From Marinilabiliales bacterium (GTDB lineage: Bacteria; Bacteroidota; Bacteroidia; Bacteroidales; ML635J-15), in contig PKTB01000019.1 of assembly GCA_002869385.1 (NCBI GenBank), positions 456-64,455 of the forward strand: 64,000 nt of DNA, given 5' to 3'. Each line of letters opens with the position of its first letter. Position 1 is the stretch's first letter. The position numbers and the translations under genes were made by a program. Below, piece after piece: positions 20,201 to 30,300 of the stretch. The notes below the pieces were generated by a model. The model searched no databases. It was not told the DNA's origin and saw only the letters and a program-made list of their open reading frames with translations.

Positions 20201-23200
20201 TCTTTTAATACAACTTTGTATTACGGAAATACAGACTGGATTTTTATCCAAATAAATCTTAACTCAGGAACAAATTATACTGTTTCTCTTTTTGCTCGCC
20301 AAGACGGTGCAACTTCGACAAATGCAAATATTACCGTAAAATATGGAACAACGGCTTCGGAGGCAGGAATGACTAATAATATTGTTGCGGCAACAGGTAT
20401 AATTAACGGGACATATCAAGAAATTACAGGAGATTTTTCTCCCGCATCAAGCGGAACATTTTACATTGGAATACTTGGATACATTAGTAGTGCTCCCTAT
20501 TATATTTCTATGGACGACATTTCAATAATTGAAGGTCCGACTTGCCCAGACCCATCCGACTTAACAGCAACCAACATCACTGGATATACTGCAGATTTAA
20601 GCTGGACAGAAAATGGAATAGCAACTAGTTGGGACATTGAATTAGGTGCAGGAGGATTCTCACCTACCGGAACCCCAACACATCTTAGTGTGTGGGATGA
20701 CTATACAATGAATAGTTTAAGTCCAGAAACTTCATATGATTATTACCTTCGTTCTGACTGTGGAGGAGGAGATTATAGTAGTTGGATAGGCCCTTATAAC
20801 TTCTCAACCATTGAAAGTTGCCCTGATCCAAGCAATTTATCAACGGCAAACATTACAACTTCCTCAGCTGATCTTAGTTGGACAGAAAATGGAATAGCAA
20901 CAGAGTGGGATATAGAATATGGTGCTCAAGGATTTACTCAGGGAACAGGAACAACAATCTCAGCTACTACAGATAATCCTTATTAATTAAGTGGATTAAC
21001 ATCAAATACTTCATACGATTATTATGTACGTTCCGATTGTGGTGGAGGCGATTACAGTAGCTGGGTTGGACCATATAGCTTCAATACTAATTGTGCCGAA
21101 TACTCTGTCCCATATTTTGAGGGGTTCGAGTCGGGATATGCCGATGGGGCAACGATTGCTGGTTGTTTAACTCAACAGTCGATTGCCGGAACTGCAACAT
21201 GGATGGCAAACAGTTCAAATACCAATTACAATCGAACACCACGAACTGGCTCTTTTAATACAACCCTTATTTATAGCAATAGCGACTGGATTTTTATTCC
21301 GATTTCACTTACAGCTGGTAAAACCTATGAAATTTCATTATTTGCCCGACAAGATGGTTCAACCACTTCAAATGCAAGCATTACAATTTCTTATGGAACA
21401 AGCGCTTCGGCTGCTGGAATGACAAACTCAATTGTTGCTTTAACTGGATTAACAAGTGGTAACTACCAAGAAATTTCAGGTGAGTTTTCCCCTTCTTCGA
21501 CTGGTATTTATTATGTTGGTATTTTTGGTGCAATAAATGGTACACCATGGTATATTTCTTTGGACGACATTTCAATAGTTGAGCTAACACCAATGAGTTA
21601 TGTTACATCTGTTACAACTCAAAACACAGATTACACATATCCTGCAGATACAGACCATCACATCATCGGAATTGAAATAGAAACATTTGGATATATTTCT
21701 CCATTTGATGTTACACAGTTTAATATTAATATGAATGGTTCAACAGATATAAGTGATGTAAGTAATATCAACCTATATTATTCAGGAACAAGTTCAACAT
21801 TTTCAACATCAAATCTTTTTGGAACAGTTTCACCTGCAACAGGCACACTGTCAATTAATGGCACACAAACTTTATCAGAAGGGACAAACTATTTCTGGCT
21901 TACTTATGATATTGCTTCAAATGCTACGATCAATAATTATGTTGATGCCGAATGTGTACAAATTACGATGAATGGTGGAATCGGTAGTCAAGTGCCAAGA
22001 ACAACCGCTCCATCAGGCAATTGTCAAATTCTCGACATTATTACCTGCGAACATAAAATCACTTTGTATGATTACGAAAATGATGGATGGGGAACTTATT
22101 GGAACGGTTCTGCAACGGTAGACAGAACTGTTGATGTTCTCCTTGATGGGACACCTGTTTTAACTGATATAACTTTAGCAAGCGGGGATAATGGAACATA
22201 TTATACATTTGAAGTAGAGGAGGGGGCAACAATAAGTACCCTTGTTTATGGCGGGTCATCACAAATGAAATATATTATTACCGGTGGTAATGGAGATTTT
22301 GTTTTAGAAGATGGATCAAACATGACAACACCTACAGGAACATCCGGAACTGCAACATGTGACTTCGAAAGCTTATTTACTTTAAATGGGGATGCATATT
22401 TTAGTGAGGCTTCCGGTGCAAAAGCAAATTCGTCAGGGGATGAAATCACATTAACCAGTGATATTAAAACTCAAAAATCTTCTGCATGGTTTAATTATAT
22501 GCTAGATTTAAGTGAGGACTTTGAGATTGATTTTACAATGAATTTTGGTACACGAAATGCTGGTACTGGAGCGGATGGAATTGTGTTTTCTCTACAAGGA
22601 GATTGTTTAAGTTGTGGTGGTACAGGCCTTTCAATTGGATATGGAGGTATTTCGCCTTCAGTGGGGATTGAATTTGATACCTATTACAACCCAACAATGA
22701 CAGATTATGCACCTAGTGGGGAATGGGATCATGTAGCTATATTTAAAAATGGCTCAAATGATCATGCTGGTACAGATGTTTTGGCTGCATCTGTTGGTTT
22801 GGCACAAGATGCTTTTAGTAATGTTGGTATTACTGATGGAGCAGACTATACAGCAACAGTAAAATGGACTGCATCCAGTAATCTGTTAGAAATGTATTGG
22901 AATGGTTCACCAACAGCTACAATTTCGTATTCAAATGATATTGTAACCAACATTTTTAGCGGTAATAATCTGGTTTATTGGGGCTTTACTTCGGGGACAG
23001 GATTAGGAACAAACAAACATACTGTTAAAGTCACATCATATCCAACAATCACAAATGCAGCACAGCTTCAGGATGAGGAAATAGACCAAGGCGATACATA
23101 CCAATCAGAGCTAAATGATTTTGCAGCTAGTTATACTTGGACACCAAATGATGGGACAATAAGTAATACAGCTATCCATAATCCAATATTTAGTCCAACG

Positions 23201-23848
23201 GTTACAACTACCTACTGTTGCGATATTGAGGACGATTGTGGTAATATAATTAAGGATTGCTTTACACTTACTGTTAATAGTACCTTGCCTGTTGAATTAT
23301 TAAGCTTTTCAGCAAATTGTCTTAACGATGAAGTTCTCCTAAATTGGGTAACGGCAAATGAAATAAATAGTGATTATTTTGTAGTTCAAAGAAGTGATGA
23401 TTTGTTTAATTGGAAAGACTTAACTTATGTTGAGGCAGCAGGTAATAGTAATCATAACTTAAATTATAATTACAATGACTTATTAATGAAAGAGTCAATA
23501 ATTTATTACCGATTAAAAATAGTAGATATGGACGGATCCTTTAATAATAGTAATGTTATTACTGTTTCATGTAAAGGAGAAAGTGATTTCAACTTTGAGT
23601 TATATCCTAATCCGGTAAATCAAAAACTAACAGTTCGATTTTTAAACAATGATGCTGAATCTGTTAAATTGTATATGACAAATTCAATAGGGCAGATTGT
23701 TTATCAAACAAAATTTGTCGAGTTAGAGTTTAGTACAGAGATCAATCTCGATGTTTCGAATTTACCCGAAGGAATTTATATGCTTAATATAGTGGATAAT
23801 TCTTCTGGCAGACTTGTTTCACGAAAATTAGTAAAACAGAAATTTTAG
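17297..23848 (+). CDS. Giant lectin/FN3/adhesin T9SS protein with four in-frame stops
   Basis: One frame of 2,184 codons runs from a signal peptide (ILLTGIGLFAQ) to a type A sorting domain (ELYPNPVNQKLTVRF ... KLVKQKF), interrupted at codons 256 (TGA), 486 (TGA), 883 (TGA) and 1230 (TAA) without any frame change. Domains in order: an N-terminal beta domain; two copies of a CSTPVDQPTSLSL repeat module with a CDYSIKLVDTYGDSWNGG segment between them; a MAM-like domain (about 555-730); paired FN3 domains starting CPDPSDLTA followed by a cleaved-adhesin-type domain, the whole set duplicated; a second GxW segment; and an L-type lectin-like domain (about 1690-1915). Domain repeats running across the stops show that it is one gene. 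Carbohydrate binding at the surface is inferred. Confidence 0.82.
18062..18064 (+). other. In-frame TGA 1 in lectin protein (expected Gly)
   Basis: The context is GAT TGA ACA in NPVD-x-TSYNSGDPLGGG. Related repeats have DGT at this place, so GGA to TGA is inferred. Confidence 0.85.
18752..18754 (+). other. In-frame TGA 2 in lectin protein (expected Gly)
   Basis: The context is GAT TGA ACT in NPID-x-TTYSASDPLGGG, the same codon of the paralogous repeat as the stop at 18062. Confidence 0.85.
19943..19945 (+). other. In-frame TGA 3 in lectin protein (Gly in paralogous copy)
   Basis: The context is AGT TGA TTA ACA TCA. The exact counterpart 1,050 bp downstream reads AGT GGA TTA ACA TCA (GGA at 20993-20995), showing a single G/T difference. 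Confidence 0.95.
20984..20986 (+). other. In-frame TAA in lectin protein
   Basis: The context is TAT TAA TTA AGT in NPY-x-LSGL. The paralogous codon at 19934 is ACC (Thr). The original residue is unclear; GAA (Glu) would need one G to T change. Confidence 0.85.
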
Positions 23849-23889
23849 TTGTTAAATAGTAATAGTTGTTAGAGAGAGTATTAAACCTG

Positions 23890-24216
23890 ATGATATGTGA
23901 AAACGTCAATATGGCAAAATTAGATTTTAGAAATGCTAAATTATTTGGCAAAAGCATTTCATCAGGTTTATTTCGATTAAATGAAAAACATAAAAAAGAC
24001 ACAATAATATCCGAAATCACATATAGGCAAAATAATGTAAAATGGTCAGGCTTTGAAATTGATACACCATTAAATGTTCCGATTAATACAAACATCCTTC
24101 CTCAGCTGGAGCGTGAAATTTTAAGCTCCGGTTCTCCTCTCTTTTCTCGTAGTTTGATTAATACATTATCTATATTTCTTATTAAACCCCGCCTACTTAA
24201 CTTTTTCTCTATTTAA
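23890..24216 (+). CDS. Possible small hypothetical protein
   Basis: The 451-bp gap 23849-24299 contains one plus-strand frame of 108 codons from the ATG at 23890 (MICENVNMAKLDFRN) to TAA at 24214. It has a plausible mixed composition (ISSGLFRLNEKHKKD, WSGFEIDTPLNVPINT) but a poorly charged C-terminus, no recognised domain, no promoter box and no signal peptide. An overlapping minus frame (23784-24095) is rich in Phe/Leu/Tyr and looks spurious. Whether this is a gene remains uncertain. The rest of the gap shows nothing recognisable. Confidence 0.25.
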   Translation: MICENVNMAKLDFRNAKLFGKSISSGLFRLNEKHKKDTIISEITYRQNNVKWSGFEIDTPLNVPINTNILPQLEREILSSGSPLFSRSLINTLSIFLIKPRLLNFFSI

Positions 24217-24299
24217 ACTGGGGGATTGTCGCCTGATAATTTAGAAATATGGAATGTAAATTAGCCTATTGTGATTCGGATATATTGTATTAATATTGA

Positions 24300-25040
24300 C
24301 TACTCAAATTTGTAATTTCCTGGCTTAATGTGAATGGAATGAGTCCTCAGTTCTTTATTTAAAGCAGCAGAATGTCCGTTTGTTAGAGAATTCAATAGTT
24401 GGTGAAATTCATCTCCATTATTTTTATGAACTAAATGAGAAAGCTCGTTGAGTACTACATAGTCAATTAAATGATCTGGAAGTAAAAGCAATCTACAAGA
24501 AAGGCGGATCTCATTTTTTGTATTGCATGTTCCCCACCTGGTTGCAGCTTTTCCAAATGATAGTTTTGATGCGTGAAGTTGGTGTCTTGACGCTAAATAA
24601 CTGTATCTTTTAGAGATTACAAGTTTGGCTTCTTTTTTTAATAATCTCAAGATATTTTCTTTGATAAAATCTTGAACAATTTGTGCTTGAAAATCAATTT
24701 TTAATGGATTGTATAAGATTGTTAAATCAAAACCTTTAATAATTGCTTTAATGTCAACTCGAGTATCTACATCAAAATGAAGTTTGGAATTTCTGGTAAT
24801 AAAGATGGAATCCTGATTAAATTTATTCTCATTGTTTTGAGTATGGATGAGGCCAATTTTATCATTGATCCATTCAATGTTTTTAAGCACAAACTTCTCA
24901 CCTTCCCGAAAAGAAGATCTTTTAGGAATTGTAACTAAGATACCTTTTTCAGGATGTATCCTGATTTTTAGTTTACGCGCATTAGATATTTTACTGATCA
25001 GAACCGGACCTAAACCGGGAACAGAAATATGTCTTTGCAT
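24300..25040 (-). CDS. YgjP/DUF45-type metallopeptidase with altered zinc motif
   Basis: The 246-residue protein matches the YgjP-like (DUF45, SprT-related) family: an N-terminal beta-rich region, then SFGKAATRWGTCNTKNEIRL and the C-terminal metal-site helix. In the family this helix reads HExxH followed by H; here it reads LNELSHLVHKNN, so the first histidine is Asn (codon AAC, plus strand 24447-24449). One C to A change from CAC explains it. The enzyme would lose a zinc ligand if the base is correct. The start at 25040 overlaps the stop of the upstream small gene (TAATG-type junction). Confidence 0.82.
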   Translation of the reverse strand: MQRHISVPGLGPVLISKISNARKLKIRIHPEKGILVTIPKRSSFREGEKFVLKNIEWINDKIGLIHTQNNENKFNQDSIFITRNSKLHFDVDTRVDIKAIIKGFDLTILYNPLKIDFQAQIVQDFIKENILRLLKKEAKLVISKRYSYLASRHQLHASKLSFGKAATRWGTCNTKNEIRLSCRLLLLPDHLIDYVVLNELSHLVHKNNGDEFHQLLNSLTNGHSAALNKELRTHSIHIKPGNYKFE

Positions 25041-25327
25041 TATTTTTTAGAAAGCTTACTTAAATCTTCGAAACATGAATTTGCAGTGTCGAAAAATTCA
25101 TTAACAATACTGTTAAATTTATCTTTAACCTCCCTTTTATTCATTGCTGAAGTATTCTCATTAATTTTTGTAAAAGCTTCGCTTCTTTTAGTAATAATTT
25201 TATCAATTATTTTAGCAACAGGTGTTTCGTCTTTTACTTTATTGAATTCTAAATAAATAAGACAGTCAGATATTACTTCGTGTGTCAACCAATTAAGGTC
25301 TTTTTTAAGGTCTCTTCTATTTGCCAT
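25040..25327 (-). CDS. Small helical hypothetical protein
   Basis: The 95-residue, lysine-rich soluble protein (MANRRDLKKDLNWLTHEVIS) appears entirely alpha-helical, with no signal peptide or membrane segment. It contains a single CLIYLEF core and a C-terminal SCFEDLSKLSKK. I do not recognise a named family with confidence. It is translationally coupled to the metallopeptidase gene (stop and start overlap at 25040) and has its own -7 box at 25342-25349, so the two form a small operon. Confidence 0.72.
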   Translation of the reverse strand: MANRRDLKKDLNWLTHEVISDCLIYLEFNKVKDETPVAKIIDKIITKRSEAFTKINENTSAMNKREVKDKFNSIVNEFFDTANSCFEDLSKLSKK

Positions 25328-25341
25328 AATCTTTTTTTTTA

Positions 25342-25378
25342 CAAAAGTAAATTATTATTTTGATTTTTTATAATTTTG
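25342..25378. promoter_or_regulatory. Divergent pair of -7 boxes
   Basis: The minus strand reads TACTTTTG at 25342-25349 (for the gene starting 25327). The plus strand reads TAATTTTG at 25371-25378 (for the lipoprotein starting 25398). Both fit TAnnTTTG. Confidence 0.5.
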
Positions 25379-25397
25379 AGAAATAGTATTGTGTTTA

Positions 25398-25964
25398 ATG
25401 AAACCTTTAATTTGCATACTTTTATTTGTGATGATTGTTTTGTCGCTTGCATGCACCTCCGAGGACAGAATAGATTATCATTCTAAAACAGAATTGTCGA
25501 AAATTGAAAAAGACAGTACTGTTGATATTATATCCGGGTATACGCCGGAAGATTTATTAAAAGTCTTTATACATGAGGTCTACACACCGGTTGATAGTAT
25601 TTGTAATTTCTGTAAAGAGCAAATATTGTCTGAACAAAAGAGTGATTTTAATACAGAGATGATATTAATTGAACAAACTGTTAACCTAATAGAATACAAG
25701 TATGATAAACTGGAGAAATTTCTGGTATTTGAGCAAGATGAAAATGCTAAGAGCATGATGCTTAGGTTTTTAGATCAGAAAGTACATGTTTTACAGAATT
25801 ACTATTCTGAGATTGTAAGATTAAAATATGCTACTGAAAGTGAAAAAAATGCCGAGCAGAAGGATTATGAAATTATTGAAAGTATTAAGAGGAAAGAGAG
25901 AGAACTGAATATTTTATTGGACGAAATATTTAAAGATTATTTTGAACATCACGATAAAACTTGA
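25398..25964 (+). CDS. Hypothetical lipoprotein
   Basis: The 188-residue protein starts MKPLICILLF with a lipoprotein signal peptide ending in the lipobox LSLAC, so it is probably anchored in a membrane by a lipidated cysteine. The mature part is charged and helical (LIEQTVNLIEYKYDKLEKF; repeated KRKERELN), suggesting a coiled-coil helical bundle. An upstream in-frame TTG at 25389 is less likely because ATG 25398 is better placed after the -7 box. It is one of only two genes here that end in TGA; an in-frame TAA follows six codons later. Confidence 0.7.
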   Translation: MKPLICILLFVMIVLSLACTSEDRIDYHSKTELSKIEKDSTVDIISGYTPEDLLKVFIHEVYTPVDSICNFCKEQILSEQKSDFNTEMILIEQTVNLIEYKYDKLEKFLVFEQDENAKSMMLRFLDQKVHVLQNYYSEIVRLKYATESEKNAEQKDYEIIESIKRKERELNILLDEIFKDYFEHHDKT

Positions 25965-25997
25965 GAAGTTATTAATTATTAATTTAAATATAGAACT

Positions 25998-26546
25998 ATG
26001 AAAAAGAACTTATTATTATTATCTATTTTGGCCTTTGTGCTTTTTTCATGTGGTGGATTAGACACATCTGATTCAAGTAGTGACAGTGACAATGATTCTG
26101 ATGAAATTGTATACACTACGGACGATGCAATCGAATACAATGACGAGATGATTGACATCCAATCAGAAGTTGACCAGTCATTGGTTGACATGTTGGATGT
26201 TTTAGATTATGGGACTGCAGAAGATATGTGGGAAGCTAAAGAGGAAACCCTAGAGCTTATAGATGAGTCTATCGAAAAAGTTGAAGAAATGGACGAGTTT
26301 GATGGAAGTGATGAATTTAAAGATGAAATGTTGGAGCTACTTGATATGTACAAAGACATTGTTGAAAATGAATTAACGATTGTTATTGAGTATCAAATAG
26401 ATTTTGATAATCTTTCAGATGATGAATTTGATGAGTATTACGATCTTTACACTGTGGCTTTAGACAAATATGAAAGTGCATTCTCGAACTTTACTGAATT
26501 TCAGGAAGATTTTGCAGAAGAATGGGATTTCTCACTTGAATATTAA
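25998..26546 (+). CDS. Acidic lipoprotein, first of a tandem pair
   Basis: The 182-residue protein has a lipoprotein signal (MKKNLLLLSILAFVLFSCGG) and a Ser/Asp-rich linker (residues about 22-36). A very acidic helical domain follows with YNDEMIDIQSEVDQSLVDML, YKDIVENELTIVIEY and a C-terminal FTEFQEDFAEEWDFSLE. It is clearly paralogous to the next gene. The family is not named here; the structure resembles short LIC/DUF-type helical lipoproteins. Its function is unknown. Confidence 0.75.
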   Translation: MKKNLLLLSILAFVLFSCGGLDTSDSSSDSDNDSDEIVYTTDDAIEYNDEMIDIQSEVDQSLVDMLDVLDYGTAEDMWEAKEETLELIDESIEKVEEMDEFDGSDEFKDEMLELLDMYKDIVENELTIVIEYQIDFDNLSDDEFDEYYDLYTVALDKYESAFSNFTEFQEDFAEEWDFSLEY

Positions 26547-26598
26547 AAACTATTTATAAAAAGATTTTAATATAATAATTTGTAAAAATTATTTTTAT

Positions 26599-26606
26599 TA
26601 GATTTG
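26599..26606 (+). promoter_or_regulatory. -7 box (TAGATTTG) of second acidic lipoprotein
   Basis: The box fits TAnnTTTG and lies 28 bp before the ATG at 26635. A TTTG at 26579-26582 is upstream at a short, 16-bp spacing. Confidence 0.4.
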
Positions 26607-26634
26607 TAGTATGTTTAACAAAAAATAGAAATTT

Positions 26635-27129
26635 ATGAAAAAGAATTTAGTACTTATTGCAATTTTATCTTTAGTCATTTTTGCATGTGGCCCTATTGCA
26701 ACTACTGAAACAGCTGTAGAATACAATGATGAAATGATAGACGTTCAAACTGATGTAGATCAGGCATTAGTTGATTTATTGGATGAAATCGACCTTGGTG
26801 ATGAGGAAAGCATCCTTGATGCTCAGGATGAAGCATTAAAAGTTATCAAAGATGCTGAGAAAAAGGTTGATGAAATGGATGATTTTGACGGAAAAGATGA
26901 TTACAAAAAGGCAATGAAAGACCTTTTAAAAATGTACAAAGACATCGTTGAAAATGAATTGACAGAAGTTATAGATTATACAATATATTATGATGACTTA
27001 ACAGATGATGAGTGGGATTATTTCTATGAACTATATGATAGTGCTCTTGAGAAATATGAAGAAGCATTTGATGAGTTTACAGAATTCCAAAAAGATTTCG
27101 CTGAAGAGTGGGATTTCGTACTTGAGTAA
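26635..27129 (+). CDS. Acidic lipoprotein, second of a tandem pair
   Basis: The 164-residue paralogue of the preceding gene has the lipoprotein signal MKKNLVLIAILSLVIFACGP and the same motif order: YNDEMIDVQTDVDQALVDLL, EKKVDEMDDFDGKDDYKKAM, YKDIVENELTEVIDY, FTEFQKDFAEEWDF. It lacks the Ser/Asp linker. A tandem duplication followed by divergence is inferred. It ends in front of a strong terminator. Confidence 0.75.
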   Translation: MKKNLVLIAILSLVIFACGPIATTETAVEYNDEMIDVQTDVDQALVDLLDEIDLGDEESILDAQDEALKVIKDAEKKVDEMDDFDGKDDYKKAMKDLLKMYKDIVENELTEVIDYTIYYDDLTDDEWDYFYELYDSALEKYEEAFDEFTEFQKDFAEEWDFVLE

Positions 27130-27150
27130 TATTTTGATACTTAAATACTT

Positions 27151-27176
27151 AAAGCTGTCGAAAGACAGCTTTTTTT
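27151..27176 (+). terminator. Rho-independent terminator after lipoprotein pair
   Basis: A perfect 9-bp stem, AAAGCTGTC (27151-27159) with GACAGCTTT (27164-27172), is closed by a GAAA tetraloop and followed by a run of T. Confidence 0.85.
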
Positions 27177-27302
27177 GTTATTATACCTTTGGCAAACGAA
27201 TTCTTGTAGAAAAATATAAACTATACCTATAATATAAAATAATCGCACTTAGAAAAGACATTAAACTTTGATAAATTTACAAGCTATCTAAATCGGTTCA
27301 TT

Positions 27303-30300
27303 ATGGGATTTTTTAAGTCAACTATCCAATACTGGGTAATTACTTTATTTTTATTAAGCATTTCATTATCTCTATACTCTGAAACCTTGTATGGTAACGG
27401 AGATATTAATTATGGTTTTGTTGAGGAAAAGGGACAGTTTAAAACATTTGACAACCTTCATTTCAGGTATCAATCTGATAATATGTTTGTTTATTTTCTT
27501 TCAGACAGGCTTGTTTTTATAAGTCAGGAAGTAGAAAATGTACATAACGAGAAATCACTCGATGAATTAGCCAAGGGGAATGATAACTTAGCAATGAAGT
27601 ATTCTGCAGTAACAACTGCACATCGTTTTGATTTGCTATTTGTTGGTTCAAGCCCTGATGTTGAAGTTACAGGTGAATTAGAAATGTCACATACCAATGA
27701 TTTTTATTATGGTCATTGTCCACAAGGTATCTTGAGTGTAAAATCGTATGAAAATATTAGATATGAAAATATATATCCTGGAATTGATCTTGTTTTTTCA
27801 TTATACGAAGGCACATTAAAATATAAATTTGAAGTATCATCAGGAGTATCACCAGAAATTATAGCTTTAGAATGGCAAGGAATTGACAATTTAAATCTTG
27901 ATGAAGATGGGAATATTCATTTTTCTGTTGGGAACTTCGACCTATCTGATCTAGCACCGATTTCTTTTTCAAACAATGAAAAGATAGAAACTAAATTTAT
28001 AACAGAAAATAATGTTGTTCGTTTTGCTTTGAATGAGTATAATCAATCTGAGCAATTAATCATTGACCCGGGGATTGTATGGGCTAGTTCAATGGAATAT
28101 AATGGTTATGGTACATGGGGTGAACTTGTTACCAATTCATCAGGTCAGTTTTATGTTGTAGATTGGGAATGGAGTCCAGGAAATGCCGACGTAACCAATT
28201 ATCTAGCTAGTGCAGGAACATCTTCAACTTATGGAACTGATGCATCTAATAATGATATAATTATCTCAAAGTTTAGTACAAATGGAGATTTATTATTGGC
28301 ATGTAAATATGGTGGTTCTGGAGATGATGATGTAAATGGTGGTGTAGAACTCGATGATAACGATAATCTTTATATAGCCTGAACTTCTGCAAAACTATTT
28401 TCTGCCGGATCGGGGGATTTCCCATTACAAACATGGGGCGCTGCATTTTATCAAGCCTGGGATGGGTCATTAAGTACTGGCACAAGAGGTTATTTGTTAA
28501 GATTCCAACCAGATAATACCCGACAATGGGCAACATATCTTGACATTGGAGCCAATCTGGAAGTTTTTGATATTTCTTGTGGTTTGAGTAATTATATATA
28601 CATGACCGGCAAATCTGGAGGTTATCCAACAAGAATACAAGCTGGTAGTATTCCTTCAGGAACAGGTTATCTTGGTGCACTTAACGGAAATACAACTGCA
28701 ACCAGTTTTATCTTGGAGTTTGATAGTAGCGGAGCACTATATTGGGCAACATGGTTGCCGGGTGAAACCGCTTCAACTTATACAGGAAGGTGTTCAGATA
28801 TTGCTGTAAATAAAACCAATGGAAACATATATTTAGCCGGAGATGAAATGTGGAGTTCAAGTACCCGCTTTACGCCCGCATTAATAACAGATACCTATAC
28901 AAACCTTGGACAGAATGACATGTTTTATATGCATTTTAATTCAAGTAATCAACCTGTACCTTCTTATGGACAATATCTTGGTGGCGCAGGTTTTGATAAA
29001 ATTAATATTGGTGCAGCAAATGGTGATATCGAGCTTGATCCTGACGGAGATTTATATGTTTGCGGACATACATATAGTGCAAACTTTCCTGTAGTTGACC
29101 CGGGAGGGTGCGCTTATTATGATGGAATAATAAATGATGGTTCAGGAATTACAGCTAATGTCGCCGGAACACAGGATGGCTATTTGTTTAAAGTAAACAC
29201 TTCAGGTACAGTTACTTATGCAACGTTTTTTGGCGGAACAGCATATACAAGTATGAAGCAACTTAAAAAAGATTCATACGATAATCTTTGGATTTGTGGA
29301 CATCAAAATTCTACTGGTTTGCCTGAGATATCACATACAGATTATTTTAATCAGACATTTGCTGGAACTAATTCAAACATCATGTTTGTACAATTACGTT
29401 CTGATGATTATATGGAGTGGCTAAGTTATTATGGTTATGCTGCCGGGTATTCAGGGTATTCAGGATTTGATATTCATGAACCAGCTGCTGATAATGTTGA
29501 CCTTTATCTTACTGGAAAGTTAACAGGATTGACACCTTTAGGGGGTGGATATCAGTTTACCAGTGCATCTTCGTGTACAGGTGCAGCAAAGTTTAATAAT
29601 CTTTTAACTGCAGTTGAGCCTGATACTATTACTCCAAGTGTTGCTGCAGATTGCACAATATCAGAACTTACTGCTACAGGTAGTTTACCTGTAGGTGCAA
29701 ATTGGGTTTGGTATACCGGAGGATGTGGAGGCACTCAAATAGGAACAGGTACAACTATTAGTATTAGTCCGGTTGTGACAACTACATATTATGTTCAGGC
29801 AGAAGGATCTTGCGTAAATTCAAATTGTACATCCATAACAATTGACCCACCTACACCTGCATCAGTAAGTGTTGATTTTCCAATAATATGTGATGGAGAA
29901 AGCGCAACTTTAACAGCTGCAGCAGGTTTTGTTAGCTATGATTGGAGCACAGGATCCACAAGTGACAATATAACAGTTACCCCGTCATCTAACACTACTT
30001 ACACGGTAACTGTTGAAGACTCAAATGGGTGCACCGCTGAGGTTAGTACGCTAATAACAGTAAATCCCTTACCAACAGTAACTGCTACAAATGGAGGCCC
30101 ATATTGTTCAGGTAATGATATTGAACTGTTTGTTAATACAACGTCAGGAGCAACATATACATGGGATGGCCCGAATTCTTTTAGTTCGGGAACTCAAAAT
30201 CCTGTAATATCTTCCTCAAGTATTTCAGATGGAGGTACTTATAATGTAACAGTTACTGCAAATGGATGTACAAATACAGGATTAACAAGTGTTGTAGTTA

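Larger units (their letters stand above)
19493..21592 (+). repeat. Tandem 1,050-bp duplication (FN3-FN3-adhesin domain)
   Basis: Unit A (19493-20542) and unit B (20543-21592) align with a constant 1,050-bp offset: CPDPSDLTA at about 19494 and 20544, and catattttga at 20061 and 21111. Similarity is high at DNA level in the second half of each unit. The aligned codon is TGA at 19943 and GGA at 20993. Confidence 0.88.

Noticed and set aside
23784-24095. Minus-strand 103-codon frame behind the lectin gene
   Set aside because: It overlaps the coding end of the lectin gene and is Phe/Leu/Tyr-rich without recognisable features.
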